The translations under genes were made by a program, and so were the position numbers. This document shows, one piece after another, positions 26,407 to 35,809 of a stretch of 64,000 nucleotides of DNA. The stretch covers positions 1-64,000 of the forward strand of contig JAJPHL010000047.1 of assembly GCA_021325275.1 (NCBI GenBank), written 5' to 3'. The first letter of the stretch is position 1, and each line of letters begins with the position of its first letter. Source of the DNA: Terriglobia bacterium (GTDB lineage: Bacteria; Acidobacteriota; Terriglobia; JAJPHL01). Under the pieces are notes generated by a model. That model saw only the letters and a list, made by a program, of their open reading frames with translations. It was not told the DNA's origin and ran no database searches.

Positions 26407-27545
26407 GTTACCGTGATCTCGCGCGCCAGAGTCCCGCCGTCGTCCAGCACGTCGCCGACGATTTTTACTTCGTCGCCCTTCTTCAATCCCGCAAGCGGCG
26501 TGTCGGCGTTCCATTTCTTGATCGACGTGAGCGGTGTCACGATCACGTTGCGCACGCGGCCATCGTCCGTTCGCACCTGCATCGCATCGGTCGACGTGCT
26601 TTCAACACGCCCGGTGAAAGTTCCGGTGAGCGACTTCGTATCGGGATCGGATTTCAGTGTGACCGCGGTGTCGGGCGTGTGCGCGGGCGCCGAAGTTGGC
26701 GGGGGAGCCGGCGGCGCGGGCGCCGCCGCAACTTCTTCGGAGCGATTCACGAGAATCTGACGCGCCACATAAAGCCCGGTGTCGAGTGAATCGCCGGTGA
26801 TGGCCACGCGATCGCCGACTTCCACACGCTCCAGGATCTTGTCGTGATTATCGTTGCGAACAATGCTGGTCACCGACGTTACCAGCACAGTCCGGCGCGA
26901 ACCGGTCGGTAATTCCACGGTCGCTTCGTCGTTCTTCAACGCGACAATCGTTCCGGTGATCCCCGATTGACCGCGCGGTAGCTCCGGGTACGCTGTGCCC
27001 GTCACATTGCCGGGCGTGTCCGATCGCCGCGAGACCACTGGACCATCGTGTGGCGATGCGGGCGGCAATGTTTTTGCCTCCAAACGCACCGGCGCGCCGG
27101 GTGCGTTGTCGGTGGCGGGTCCCTTCGGTAATTCCGTAGCGGGCGGCGGGGCCACCGACGTTCCTCCGCGCTGCTTGCGCGCCAGCACATCGGGGTGCGG
27201 CATGATTTCGACGGCGTACGGTCCTTTATCCTTCGTGTCCTTGATGCGCACGGCGACCGGATCGTCTTCCTTCAAGTCGGCCAGAGTGAGGGGCGTCTTG
27301 TCGACGTGAATTTTCGTTTTGTCGTCGACCACGCAAAGGATATTGCTGTTGGGGCCGCTGTCCGCGTCGAGCGCACGGATCAAGATCTTTCCCGACTCGA
27401 TGCTGCCGATCGTGCCGGTAACCGTGCGCGTGCCTTTTAGCCACGACGGCCCCGATCCGCCTCCGCCCATGCCTGGAAAATAGATTTGCGCCCCACAGAA
27501 AATGGGCGCCAGAAGAAAAGAGAATAGAGTCGCTCGCCACCGCAT
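26385..27545 (-). CDS. Secreted protein with DUF5666-like OB-fold repeats
   Basis: 386 residues with signal peptide MRWRATLFSFLLAPIFCGAQ. Three similar beta-barrel repeats follow: VTGTIGSIESGKILIRALDADSG, ITGTIVALKNDEATVELPTGSRR and LTGTFTGRVESTSTDAMQVRTDDG, each ending in a (V/I)KIxGDxxDxG-like strand. This pattern (GTIxxI...V...T) is that of DUF5666/OB-like domains, whose function is unknown. Pro/Ala linkers separate repeats. The gene is convergent with the sigma module and shares its terminator; its start faces the AAA-VWA operon 38 bases away. Confidence 0.7.
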   Translation of the reverse strand: MRWRATLFSFLLAPIFCGAQIYFPGMGGGGSGPSWLKGTRTVTGTIGSIESGKILIRALDADSGPNSNILCVVDDKTKIHVDKTPLTLADLKEDDPVAVRIKDTKDKGPYAVEIMPHPDVLARKQRGGTSVAPPPATELPKGPATDNAPGAPVRLEAKTLPPASPHDGPVVSRRSDTPGNVTGTAYPELPRGQSGITGTIVALKNDEATVELPTGSRRTVLVTSVTSIVRNDNHDKILERVEVGDRVAITGDSLDTGLYVARQILVNRSEEVAAAPAPPAPPPTSAPAHTPDTAVTLKSDPDTKSLTGTFTGRVESTSTDAMQVRTDDGRVRNVIVTPLTSIKKWNADTPLAGLKKGDEVKIVGDVLDDGGTLAREITVTKTAPSR

Positions 27546-27583
27546 GACTTCAGTTTAACGGAAAACACGGATAGAATGAACCC

Positions 27584-29074
27584 ATGTCCCGTCCCAGCAC
27601 TCTTGGCGCTCTCCGCACCAGTGAATTCAACGAACAACGCTTGACCGCGCGCGGCGTGAAAGACGAAATGCGCGACAACTTGGTTTGTCGCCTAAAACGC
27701 GGCGAAAAGCTTTTTCCAGGGATCGTCGGCTACGAAGATTCCGTAATCCCGCAGATCGTCAACGCCGTGCTCTCGCGGCACAATTTCATTTTGCTGGGCC
27801 TTCGCGGGCAAGCAAAGTCCCGCATTCTGCGCGCGCTCTCCACGTTGCTCGATCCACATTCACCCGCCGTCGCGGGTTGCGAAATTCACGATAATCCCTA
27901 TGTGCCGCTTTGCCGCGCGTGCCGCGAACTGATCGCCGCGCAAGGCGACGACACGCCGATCGTGTGGCGCACGCCCCCACAACGCTACGTGGAAAAGCTC
28001 GCCACGCCCGACGTCACCATTGCCGACATGATCGGCGACGTCGATCCCATCAAGGCGGCGCGCGGCGGACACCACTTGGGTCACGAGCTGACGATTCACT
28101 ACGGATTGTTGCCGCGGGCCAATCGCGGCATCTTCGCGATCAACGAACTGCCCGATCTCGCCGGAAAAATCCAAGTGGGATTGTTCAACATCATGCAAGA
28201 GGGCGACGTGCAGATCAAAGGCTATCCGCTGCGGCTGCCGCTCGACGTGCTGCTCGTCTTCACGGCGAACCCCGAAGACTACACGGCGCGCGGAAAAATC
28301 ATCACGCCGCTGAAGGACCGCATCGGGTCGGAGATTCGCACGCACTATCCGGCGACCGTGGAGCAGGGAATGGCCATCACCCGGCAGGAGGCGTGGATCG
28401 AGCGCGACGGCACGCGCGTGGAAGTGCCCGAGTTTATCCGCGAAGTCGTCGAGGAAATCGCCTTCCGCGCGCGCGACGACAAGAAGATCGACAAGCGCAG
28501 CGGCGTGTCGCAACGTTTGACGATCACGGCTTTGGAAAATGTCGTTTCCAATGCCGAGCGCCGCGCGCTGCACGCGAAGGAAAACATCGCCGTGCCGCGG
28601 ATCGGCGACGTCTATGCGGCGATGCCCTCGCTCACCGGCAAGTTCGAACTGGAGTACGAAGGCGAATTACGCGGCGCCGAGGCGGTGGCACGCGAGTTGA
28701 TCCGCGCGGCCGTGGCGAAAGTCTTTTCGCGCTACTACGAAGGCGTGAACTTGAATCAAGTGGTGCAATTCTTCGATCTCGGCGGCGCGTTGAAGATCAC
28801 CGAGACCGCACCGGCCGCCGAGGCGCTGCCGGAATTGCGCAAGATTCAAGGATTGCTCGATAAGGTCGGCGCGCTCGGCGTGAAGGATCGCGATCCCGCG
28901 CCGATGCTGGTGTCGGCGGCGGAGATGATCCTGGAAGGATTGCACGCCCATCGGCGAATTTCGCGCACCGAAGAGCGCGGCTTTCAGGCGGAAAAACGTC
29001 CCGAGCGCGCGGCGCAAGCGCAGGCTGGGGAAGATGCGCCGCAAGGCGGCCGTTTACGCCGGCCCTTGAATTAA
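27584..29074 (+). CDS. MoxR/Mg-chelatase-like AAA+ ATPase
   Basis: 496 residues. Walker A is GLRGQAKS (72-79). The Walker B strand reads GIFAINELPDL, with Asn in place of the usual Asp before Glu188. A sensor-1-like FTANPEDY follows, and an arginine-rich C-terminal lid. Between Walker A and B an insert carries Cys99, Cys110 and Cys113 (PYVPLCRAC), which may bind metal. Next, after four bases, lies a VWA protein: the MoxR-VWA pair is a known chaperone module that remodels or inserts metal into partner proteins. The target is unknown here; DUF711 and an ABC permease follow downstream. Confidence 0.88.
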   Translation: MSRPSTLGALRTSEFNEQRLTARGVKDEMRDNLVCRLKRGEKLFPGIVGYEDSVIPQIVNAVLSRHNFILLGLRGQAKSRILRALSTLLDPHSPAVAGCEIHDNPYVPLCRACRELIAAQGDDTPIVWRTPPQRYVEKLATPDVTIADMIGDVDPIKAARGGHHLGHELTIHYGLLPRANRGIFAINELPDLAGKIQVGLFNIMQEGDVQIKGYPLRLPLDVLLVFTANPEDYTARGKIITPLKDRIGSEIRTHYPATVEQGMAITRQEAWIERDGTRVEVPEFIREVVEEIAFRARDDKKIDKRSGVSQRLTITALENVVSNAERRALHAKENIAVPRIGDVYAAMPSLTGKFELEYEGELRGAEAVARELIRAAVAKVFSRYYEGVNLNQVVQFFDLGGALKITETAPAAEALPELRKIQGLLDKVGALGVKDRDPAPMLVSAAEMILEGLHAHRRISRTEERGFQAEKRPERAAQAQAGEDAPQGGRLRRPLN

Positions 29075-29078
29075 CGCC

Positions 29079-30320
29079 ATGAAGTACATCAAGTATTCCC
29101 GCTACGACGGCTCGGAGGGCGAAGGCGTCAACCTCGACGATCTGATGCAAGCGCTTTCCGATTTCTTGCTGCAGAGCGGATTTCAAAGCGAATACGGCAT
29201 GTACGAAATGCCGCCGGAAAACTCCATGGAAGATCTGGCGGAACAGATTCGTCAGGCGATCGAGCGCGGCGATCTCGGCGACGAGTTCGAGCATCTCCGC
29301 GGACTCTCTCCCGAGGACATGGAGAAATTGCTTCAGCGATTGATGGAGCGCATGCAGCAAGAGGGCTACATCACCGTCGACCAGCCGTTCGATCCACAGC
29401 AGTCCCTGAACAAACCGAGCGGCGGGCACTTGGGTGGCGAGTCGCGCAACGAGCGCGCCAAGTTCGAACTCACCGACAAGAGCCTCGACTTCCTGGGATT
29501 CCGCACGTTGAAAGATTTGCTGGGGTCGCTGGGAAAATCGAGCTTCGGCCGCCACGACACGCGCGACATGGCCACCGGCATCGAGGCGTCGGGCGCGGCG
29601 CGGCAGTATGAGTTTGGCGACACGATCAACCTCGACGTCACCGAAACGTTATCGAGTGCGATTCGCCGCTCGGGCGCGCAGTTGCCGCTGGAAATCGATT
29701 ATCCCGATCTGATGGTGCATCAATCGGAGTATCAATCGTCGTGTGCGACCGTGTTGATGCTCGATTGCAGCCACAGCATGATTTTGTACGGCGAGGATCG
29801 CTTCACGCCGGCGAAAAAAGTCGCCATGGCGCTCTCGCATTTGATTCGCACGCAGTATCCCGGCGACACATTGAGCTTAGTGCTGTTTCACGATTCCGCC
29901 GAGGAAGTGCCCATCGGACAATTGGCGCGCGTACAAGTGGGTCCGTATTACACGAACACACGCGAGGGCTTGCGCCTGGCGCAGCGCCTGCTGAATCGCC
30001 AGCGAAAAGACATGCGCCAGATCATCATGATCACCGACGGCAAACCATCGGCGCTAACGCTGGAGGACGGTCGAATTTACAAGAACGCGTTTGGCCTGGA
30101 TCCGCTGGTAGTGAGCCACACGCTGGAGGAAGTGTCGAAGTGCCGGCGGCAGGGAATCTTGATCAACACATTCATGCTCGCGTCCGACTACGGACTCGTG
30201 AATTTCGTGCGCAAGGTTACCGAGATTTGCCGCGGAAAAGCATACTTCACGACGCCCTACACGCTGGGTCAATACTTGTTGATGGATTACATGTCGCGAA
30301 AGACCAAGACCATCCACTAG
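29079..30320 (+). CDS. VWA-domain protein paired with the AAA+ ATPase
   Basis: 413 residues. A helical acidic N-terminus ([28 protein letters not shown], shortened here: acidic helix 50-90) precedes a von Willebrand A domain. The MIDAS motif is DCSHS at 229-233 ([10 protein letters not shown]), followed by the conserved T/D metal ligands in NTREGLRLA and ITDGKPSAL. In MoxR systems the VWA partner binds substrate through a MIDAS metal while the ATPase works on it. It starts four bases after the ATPase stop, so they form one unit. Confidence 0.88.
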   Translation: MKYIKYSRYDGSEGEGVNLDDLMQALSDFLLQSGFQSEYGMYEMPPENSMEDLAEQIRQAIERGDLGDEFEHLRGLSPEDMEKLLQRLMERMQQEGYITVDQPFDPQQSLNKPSGGHLGGESRNERAKFELTDKSLDFLGFRTLKDLLGSLGKSSFGRHDTRDMATGIEASGAARQYEFGDTINLDVTETLSSAIRRSGAQLPLEIDYPDLMVHQSEYQSSCATVLMLDCSHSMILYGEDRFTPAKKVAMALSHLIRTQYPGDTLSLVLFHDSAEEVPIGQLARVQVGPYYTNTREGLRLAQRLLNRQRKDMRQIIMITDGKPSALTLEDGRIYKNAFGLDPLVVSHTLEEVSKCRRQGILINTFMLASDYGLVNFVRKVTEICRGKAYFTTPYTLGQYLLMDYMSRKTKTIH

Positions 30321-30341
30321 CATCGTGCGATTCCGAGCGCT

Positions 30342-31475
30342 ATGATGGACGCCATGGTCCTTGCTGGCGTCCTTCTGGCAGTCCTCGTTCCTATTCGCAC
30401 GATCACCGCGTTCGTCAACGTTGTTCCTTCCAACGCCGAGGCCAAGCTCACCGAAGCCGCGGCGTTTCTGAAGTCGGCGCGCGCGGAAATGGAAAAGCGC
30501 GGCTACACGGTGCAAACGATCCGCGTGGCCACCGAGCCCGCGGCCGCCTACACCGCGGAACTAAGCGGAGACAATTGCATCGAGTTTTTCGCGAAGCTCG
30601 ACGCGATTGCCAAGCGTGAGGGCTTTGCGCTGTCGATCGGCCCGCTCGATTCCTCGCGCGCTCGCGTGAACGCCGAGATTTTCCGGCGGACCTCACAGAT
30701 CAACGCCAGTATGATCGTGCGCGATCCGGGATCGGCGCGCGCGGCGGCAGAGTTGATCATGGTGTTGTCGAAACAAATCCCGGACGGCAGTCAGAATTTC
30801 CGCTTTGCCGCAACCGCGGGACTCGCACCGGGATCGCCGTTTTTCCCCGGCGGCTACGCGGCGCGCGAGCTCGATCACACGTTCGCGCTGGGTGCGGAGT
30901 CGCCGGCGATCTTTCGCGAAGATCGCGATGCCGCCAAGGAATTGGGCGCCATCGCCGACGCCGGTGAACAACTCGGCAAATCGGGCGATTGGAAATATGT
31001 AGGACTCGATACCTCACCCGCGCCGGCGCCGGGAAATTCGCTCGCCGCGGCGATCGAGCACATCGCCCGCGCGAAACTCGGCACGCCGGGAACGATCGCA
31101 GCGGCCGCGTCGATCACCACGACGCTGAAGTCGCTGCCGTTCAAACAAACGGGATATTCCGGCTTGATGTTGCCGGTGCTCGAGGACGAGGTGCTCGCCG
31201 ATCGTGTCGCCGAAGGACGCTTGACGGTCTACGCGCTGCTGCTGTACTCCGCGGTTTGCGGCACGGGCCTCGACACGATTCCCATTCCCGGCGACGTTTC
31301 CGTCGATCGCGTCGCGAAGCTTCTGGAAGAAGTCGCGCTGCTCGCGCATCGCTGGAACAAACCGCTGACCGCGCGATTGTTTCCCGTGCCCGGCAAGAAG
31401 GCCGGCGACGAAGTGCGCTGGAACATCGATCATCTTGTTTCGCATTTCAAAGTAATGAAGATAGAACGGCCATGA
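30342..31475 (+). CDS. DUF711 / UPF0210 family protein
   Basis: 377 residues. The family signature GTGLDTIPIPGD is near residue 307; another conserved part is GYSGLMLPVLEDEVLA. DUF711 proteins resemble the pyruvate-formate-lyase/glycyl radical fold in structure predictions, but no reaction is known. The N-terminus (MVLAGVLLAVLVPIRTITAF) is the usual conserved beginning of this family, not necessarily a signal peptide. Several ATGs (30342, 30345, 30354) make the exact start uncertain. Its TGA overlaps the ATG of the ABC permease (ATGA). Confidence 0.8.
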   Translation: MMDAMVLAGVLLAVLVPIRTITAFVNVVPSNAEAKLTEAAAFLKSARAEMEKRGYTVQTIRVATEPAAAYTAELSGDNCIEFFAKLDAIAKREGFALSIGPLDSSRARVNAEIFRRTSQINASMIVRDPGSARAAAELIMVLSKQIPDGSQNFRFAATAGLAPGSPFFPGGYAARELDHTFALGAESPAIFREDRDAAKELGAIADAGEQLGKSGDWKYVGLDTSPAPAPGNSLAAAIEHIARAKLGTPGTIAAAASITTTLKSLPFKQTGYSGLMLPVLEDEVLADRVAEGRLTVYALLLYSAVCGTGLDTIPIPGDVSVDRVAKLLEEVALLAHRWNKPLTARLFPVPGKKAGDEVRWNIDHLVSHFKVMKIERP

Positions 31476-33901
31476 TTTCGATCCTTCGCTTCGCGCTTCG
31501 TCAATGGCGCCACAACAAGCTCCTGACCGCGGCGGCGATCCTCACGCTGGCGCTCGGCACGGGCGTCAACACCACAATCTTCAGCGTGATTCACGCGGTG
31601 ATGCTGAAACCGCTGCCGTATCCGCAACCAGATCGCCTGGTACAACTGTGGTCGACGGATCTCGATCGCCCGAACACACTGCAAGAAGCGAATCGCATCA
31701 CGTCTCACGACCGGCAATTGACGCCCCCGCCCGTGGTGGACGCGTGGAGGAAGTCGAGCCGCTTGTTCGAGAACTTCGGTGGTTATCGGCCATGGCAAGC
31801 CAACCTGGTCGCGGCGCAGGGCGAGGCCGCGCGTGTGCGTGCGGGACTCGTAGATCGCGGCTTCTTTGACACGCTCGGCGTTTCCGTCCAGAGGGGAAGA
31901 ACGTTCGCGCCGGAGGACTTTATCGCGGGGCGCGATCGTGAGGTTATCCTCAGCGACGCGATGTGGCGCGAAACGTTTCACGCGGATCCGGCGGTATCCG
32001 GTCAATCGGTGAAGATCGACGGAGAGCCGTTCACGATCGTCGGAGTCATGCCGCCCGGCACGGAAATGTTGATGGCCAACATGGGCGCGCCGGACATCTT
32101 CACGCCGATCACGAATCTCGGCGGACGCTTCGAGCGATTCCCGTCGCTCTTTCTTGTCGCGCGGCTTCGTTCCGGTGCAACGATCGAGAACGCCACGAAT
32201 GAACTGGCGTCGATGGCCAAGAATCTCGGCGCGATCGATCCTCGAAAGGGCGCGCATGGCGTGCGCCTCGCGCCGCTGCGCCAAGAAGTCGCGGGCGATC
32301 TGCAACCGGCGTTGCTCGTTTTGCTCGGTGCCGCGGCCGCCGTACTGCTGATCGCCTGCGGAAATCTGGCGAACCTGATGCTGGCGAGCGTCGGCGCGCG
32401 GCAACGCGAGATTGCCGTGCGCACGGCGTTGGGCGCGACGCGCGCGCGAATTGTCGCGCAACTCTTGAGCGAATCGTTGGCACTCTCGATGGCCGGTACG
32501 GCGTGCGGTCTGCTGTTTTCGCTGTGGTCGGTGCGCGCGGTGGTGCAGCTCTATCCCGGTTCGATTCCGCGGTTGACGGGATTCACCGCCGAGCCGGCCA
32601 TCTTCGTGTTTGCGGCGGCGCTTGCGGCCATCACAACTTTGTTGTTCGGAGCTTTGCCGGCGCTGCGTTACTCGCGGCCGGGTTTGCACGAATCGCTGAA
32701 GGAATCGGCGGCGTCCACCACGCGTCGTGGATGGATCGGCGGCGCGCTCGCGGCGAGTCAAGTGGCCATGACGTTCGTCTTGCTCGCCGGCGCCGGACTA
32801 CTGTTGCGCAGCTTTCTAGAAATGCGCGCGATCTCACCGGGATTCGCGCGCGAGCGCTTGTTGGTGACGCACCTGCGCCTCGACGACAAGAACACCTACC
32901 GGCTACCGGCGCAGCAGGCGGAATTCGCTCGCAAGCTCATCGATGAAGTACACGCGATTCCCGGCGTCGAGTCCGCGGCGTTGACGAATTCGCTGCCGCT
33001 CGATTTCAACTTGCTGCTGTCCACGCGTTTCTGGATCGAAGGCCGCTCGGAATTGGGCGCCGTCGAAGGCGACACGCGCGCCGTGACGGCGGAATATTTT
33101 CACACGCTCGGAATTCCTCTCGAAGCCGGCCGCTTCTTCGACGCCACCGACGGCGCGCACGATGACGCCGTGCTGATCAACCGAACGTTTGCGCGACAGT
33201 ACTTCGGCGACGCGAATCCCGTGGGCCGTCACTTGGTCTTCGGCGACGACAAGCCCAGCCACCCCCGCGCCATTGCCGGCGTGGTCGCGGACGTTCGCAA
33301 TTACAAATTGGAGCGCAAGACCGTGGCCGAGATTTACTTGCCATTCGAGAATTTGCCCTCGTCGTTCCTCGATCTCGCGGTGAGAACGTCGGGCGATCCG
33401 CTGGCGTTGGGAGCTTCATTGCGCGAGGCGCTGCGCCGCGTGGATGCCAACCAACCGCTCGGCAACGTGTCCACGATGGAAGCCGTGCTCGATCGCTCCG
33501 TGGCCAAGCCGCGCTGGTACGCCACACTCGTGGGATCGTTCGCGGCGCTGGCATTGTTTCTCGCCGCACTGGGAATCTACGGAGTGGTGGCTTATTCAGT
33601 GAGCCGACGCACGAAGGAGATCGGCATTCGCATGGCGATCGGTGCGCAGCGTGCTCAAGTGATGCGCATGGTGATGCGCGAGAGCATCGTGCCGGCGGCC
33701 GGCGGCGTGGTGATCGGCGTGCCGCTCGCGATTCTGGCGAGCCGCGCACTCACTTCGTTCCTTTACGGTGTGGAGCTGCTCGACGCTCGCACCTACTTCG
33801 CTGTCGCGTTGCTGCTTCCCGCCATCGCGATGGTCGCCGCGTGGATCCCAGCGCGTCGCGCGATGCGTGTGGATCCGATGACGGCGCTGCGACACGAGTA
33901 A
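31472..33901 (+). CDS. ABC transporter permease of ADOP/MacB-like family
   Basis: 809 residues. N-terminal helix (LTAAAILTLALGTGVNTTIFSVI) and MacB periplasmic core domain, then FtsX domain one with TM helices (VLLGAAAAVLLIACGNLANL, preceding ARQREIAVRTALGATRARIV), a second periplasmic domain and second FtsX domain (VVAYSVSRRTKEIGIRMAIGAQ). This is the duplicated 'acidobacterial duplicated orphan permease' layout: two MacB-FtsX units in one chain with no ABC ATPase gene adjacent. Function is unknown; MacB relatives export or act mechanically with an outer-membrane partner. The start overlaps the DUF711 stop (ATGA). Confidence 0.9.
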   Translation: MISILRFALRQWRHNKLLTAAAILTLALGTGVNTTIFSVIHAVMLKPLPYPQPDRLVQLWSTDLDRPNTLQEANRITSHDRQLTPPPVVDAWRKSSRLFENFGGYRPWQANLVAAQGEAARVRAGLVDRGFFDTLGVSVQRGRTFAPEDFIAGRDREVILSDAMWRETFHADPAVSGQSVKIDGEPFTIVGVMPPGTEMLMANMGAPDIFTPITNLGGRFERFPSLFLVARLRSGATIENATNELASMAKNLGAIDPRKGAHGVRLAPLRQEVAGDLQPALLVLLGAAAAVLLIACGNLANLMLASVGARQREIAVRTALGATRARIVAQLLSESLALSMAGTACGLLFSLWSVRAVVQLYPGSIPRLTGFTAEPAIFVFAAALAAITTLLFGALPALRYSRPGLHESLKESAASTTRRGWIGGALAASQVAMTFVLLAGAGLLLRSFLEMRAISPGFARERLLVTHLRLDDKNTYRLPAQQAEFARKLIDEVHAIPGVESAALTNSLPLDFNLLLSTRFWIEGRSELGAVEGDTRAVTAEYFHTLGIPLEAGRFFDATDGAHDDAVLINRTFARQYFGDANPVGRHLVFGDDKPSHPRAIAGVVADVRNYKLERKTVAEIYLPFENLPSSFLDLAVRTSGDPLALGASLREALRRVDANQPLGNVSTMEAVLDRSVAKPRWYATLVGSFAALALFLAALGIYGVVAYSVSRRTKEIGIRMAIGAQRAQVMRMVMRESIVPAAGGVVIGVPLAILASRALTSFLYGVELLDARTYFAVALLLPAIAMVAAWIPARRAMRVDPMTALRHE

Positions 33902-33904
33902 TCG

Positions 33905-34579
33905 CTATTTGGAGTTCTGCAATTTCAGTTGTTCCGTGTTGTTGATCGTTACGGTATCGACCACTGGCGGTTTGCCCGTCATCTTGACGATGGTGGGTCC
34001 AAGATCCGTCGTGATTTTCACTGTGATTCCATCCGCGTCGGCGTGATCAAGCATCGCTTGATTCGGAATCAGGCGCGATTGTGCGGCGTTGTAGCGTTGC
34101 CAATGAAATTCCTTGCCCGCCGCCCACGGCAGTCGCTCGATGTAGAAGTTCTGCGCGTTGTCGTCGATCACCACGCCTGGCGCATCCACCTTGCGCGTAT
34201 CGTCGGGACTGCCGCGCAGCTTTTGAAAGACGCTCAGCGTTGTGCCCTGGCGAATGGCGTGCAGGTAGCTCGCCTCCGCGCCGTTCATCGTGGCGACCAG
34301 GCGGCTCTCCTGCATGTCGAACGTCTCGGGATCCATCCACGTGATCGTTCGGCTCTCCAGTTTGCCTTGTTGCGCGCCGAAACTCATCACGCGATGCGTG
34401 AGCACTTCCACTTCGAGCAGTTTCTTGCCCTGGAGCATCACGCCGCGCAGCATGTAATCGGAAGATCCGGGAATTCCCGGCTCGCCTAGTTTGTAGGAAT
34501 GCTGCTCGATCAATCCGGGCTGCCACTTCATGCCCCCGTTTAAAGCCAAGACCAGGAATATCGTCAACAGAGAGAACAT
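33905..34579 (-). CDS. Secreted protein of unknown function
   Basis: 224 residues with an N-terminal hydrophobic stretch (MFSLLTIFLVLALNG) that probably acts as a signal peptide. The rest is beta-rich; noteworthy segments are YMLRGVMLQGKKLLEVEVLTHRVM and GKEFHWQRYNAAQ. No family was recognised. It is convergent with the ABC permease with only three bases between stops, and cotranscribed with the glycosyltransferase gene upstream (9-base gap). Confidence 0.65.
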   Translation of the reverse strand: MFSLLTIFLVLALNGGMKWQPGLIEQHSYKLGEPGIPGSSDYMLRGVMLQGKKLLEVEVLTHRVMSFGAQQGKLESRTITWMDPETFDMQESRLVATMNGAEASYLHAIRQGTTLSVFQKLRGSPDDTRKVDAPGVVIDDNAQNFYIERLPWAAGKEFHWQRYNAAQSRLIPNQAMLDHADADGITVKITTDLGPTIVKMTGKPPVVDTVTINNTEQLKLQNSK

Positions 34580-34588
34580 AAGACGATT

Positions 34589-35758
34589 TTATCGCAGGGC
34601 GGCAATTCGTTCTAGAATGTCGGCGACCTCAAACACGGCGCGATTATTCAACGCCGCCGCCGCGGCTTGATAGCCGGCGAACGCGCTGGGTTCCAGCAAT
34701 CGCTCCACCGCGCCGCCGATCTGGCTGAAGTTGCGCACCACGAGTCCCGCGCCGATCTCGGTGACGAATTCGGTGTTGTAGCGCTCCTGCGGCAGCGTCC
34801 ACGAGTTGTTCTCGACAATCACGGGTAAGCCCATGGCCAACGCCTCGCTGATGCTTCCGGGTCCCGGCTTGCCGATGAAAAAATCAGAGAGCCGCATGAA
34901 GCGCGGGACTTCCTTGGTGAATCCGTGAACGTAGATCGGCACGCGGAATTTCCGCTCGCGCAGTTCGCGCGCCACTTTGTCGTTCTTGCCGCAAATGAAA
35001 ATCATCTGCAACGCCGCTTTGCCGTCGTCAAGACGTTCGGCGATGTCGATCATCTTCCGCGATCCCTGGCCGCCGAACAGCACAAGTCCGGTGACGCGGT
35101 CTGCCTCCAAGCCGAGGGCCCGCCGCTCGGCCGCTCGATCAAGTTCAGGTTGCGCGTAGAATCGCGGATGCAAAACCATCCCCGACGTCGTGAAGATTCG
35201 TTCCGGTGGATGGCCCAAACTGCGAGCCTGTTCCACCGCGCGCTTCGATCCGCAAATGAAGAATTGCTCTTGCCGTTCGATCCAAAAGTGCGGTGGATAG
35301 TCGGCGATATCGGTGAGTAGCGTGACGTAGGGAACGTTCGGTGCGACCGTCTTGATTCCCTCGCGGATGGTCCGATTAAAGTTGGGCACGAGCGACAGCA
35401 CCAGGTCGGGCGTATCGGTACTCCACAACTTCGCGAGCAGCCGCACGGCGCGCGGGTGCAAAAGGCTTACCACACCGTGCAAAACCGGGAGGATCGCTCC
35501 GGCGCCGAGCGTCCATCCGCTACGCAACATGGAGTTGTAAACGTCCTGCATGCGAATGCGCGTGATTTTGTAGACCGGGTCGAGCGCATCTAACGTTTCC
35601 TGTAGGTTTACGAGGCGCACCCGCCATGCGGGACGCTGTTCCGCCATTACTTCGCGCAGTGCTTCAGCCGCCGCACGGTGTCCGCCGCCGGCGTCGAAGA
35701 AGATGAAATCCAGGCGCATGCCGGCTCTCATTGGTTCGCATTGTGCCATAAGAATCAA
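34589..35758 (-). CDS. MGDG-synthase-like glycosyltransferase (GT28 type)
   Basis: 389 residues. The N-terminal half has DAGGGHRAAAEAL, the Gly-loop of the MGDG synthase/MurG (GT28) fold; the C-terminal half has LVLFGGQGSRKM, MIFICGKND and the nucleotide-sugar binding block FFIGKPGPGSISEALAMGLPVIV. These enzymes transfer galactose or glucose from a UDP-sugar to diacylglycerol or a related lipid at the inner membrane. The annotated start (MILMAQCEPMRAGMRLD) could equally be 35719 (MRLDFIFF). It is divergent from a PHP-domain gene with a repeat-rich promoter between. Confidence 0.85.
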   Translation of the reverse strand: MILMAQCEPMRAGMRLDFIFFDAGGGHRAAAEALREVMAEQRPAWRVRLVNLQETLDALDPVYKITRIRMQDVYNSMLRSGWTLGAGAILPVLHGVVSLLHPRAVRLLAKLWSTDTPDLVLSLVPNFNRTIREGIKTVAPNVPYVTLLTDIADYPPHFWIERQEQFFICGSKRAVEQARSLGHPPERIFTTSGMVLHPRFYAQPELDRAAERRALGLEADRVTGLVLFGGQGSRKMIDIAERLDDGKAALQMIFICGKNDKVARELRERKFRVPIYVHGFTKEVPRFMRLSDFFIGKPGPGSISEALAMGLPVIVENNSWTLPQERYNTEFVTEIGAGLVVRNFSQIGGAVERLLEPSAFAGYQAAAAALNNRAVFEVADILERIAALR

Positions 35759-35761
35759 TAA

Positions 35762-35809
35762 AAACGTTTCTCTTCACAAACGTTTCCTTTCGCCTTAATG
35801 CTGCATTAA
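35762..35809. promoter_or_regulatory. Divergent regulatory region with two AAACGTTT boxes and a TTAATGC dyad
   Basis: Two perfect 8-base palindromes AAACGTTT lie at 35762-35769 and 35778-35785, 16 bases apart start to start. A third dyad, TTAATGC-T-GCATTAA, is at 35795-35809 and overlaps the first possible ATG of the PHP gene. Spacing and symmetry suggest binding sites for a dimeric repressor serving both genes. Confidence 0.45.
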
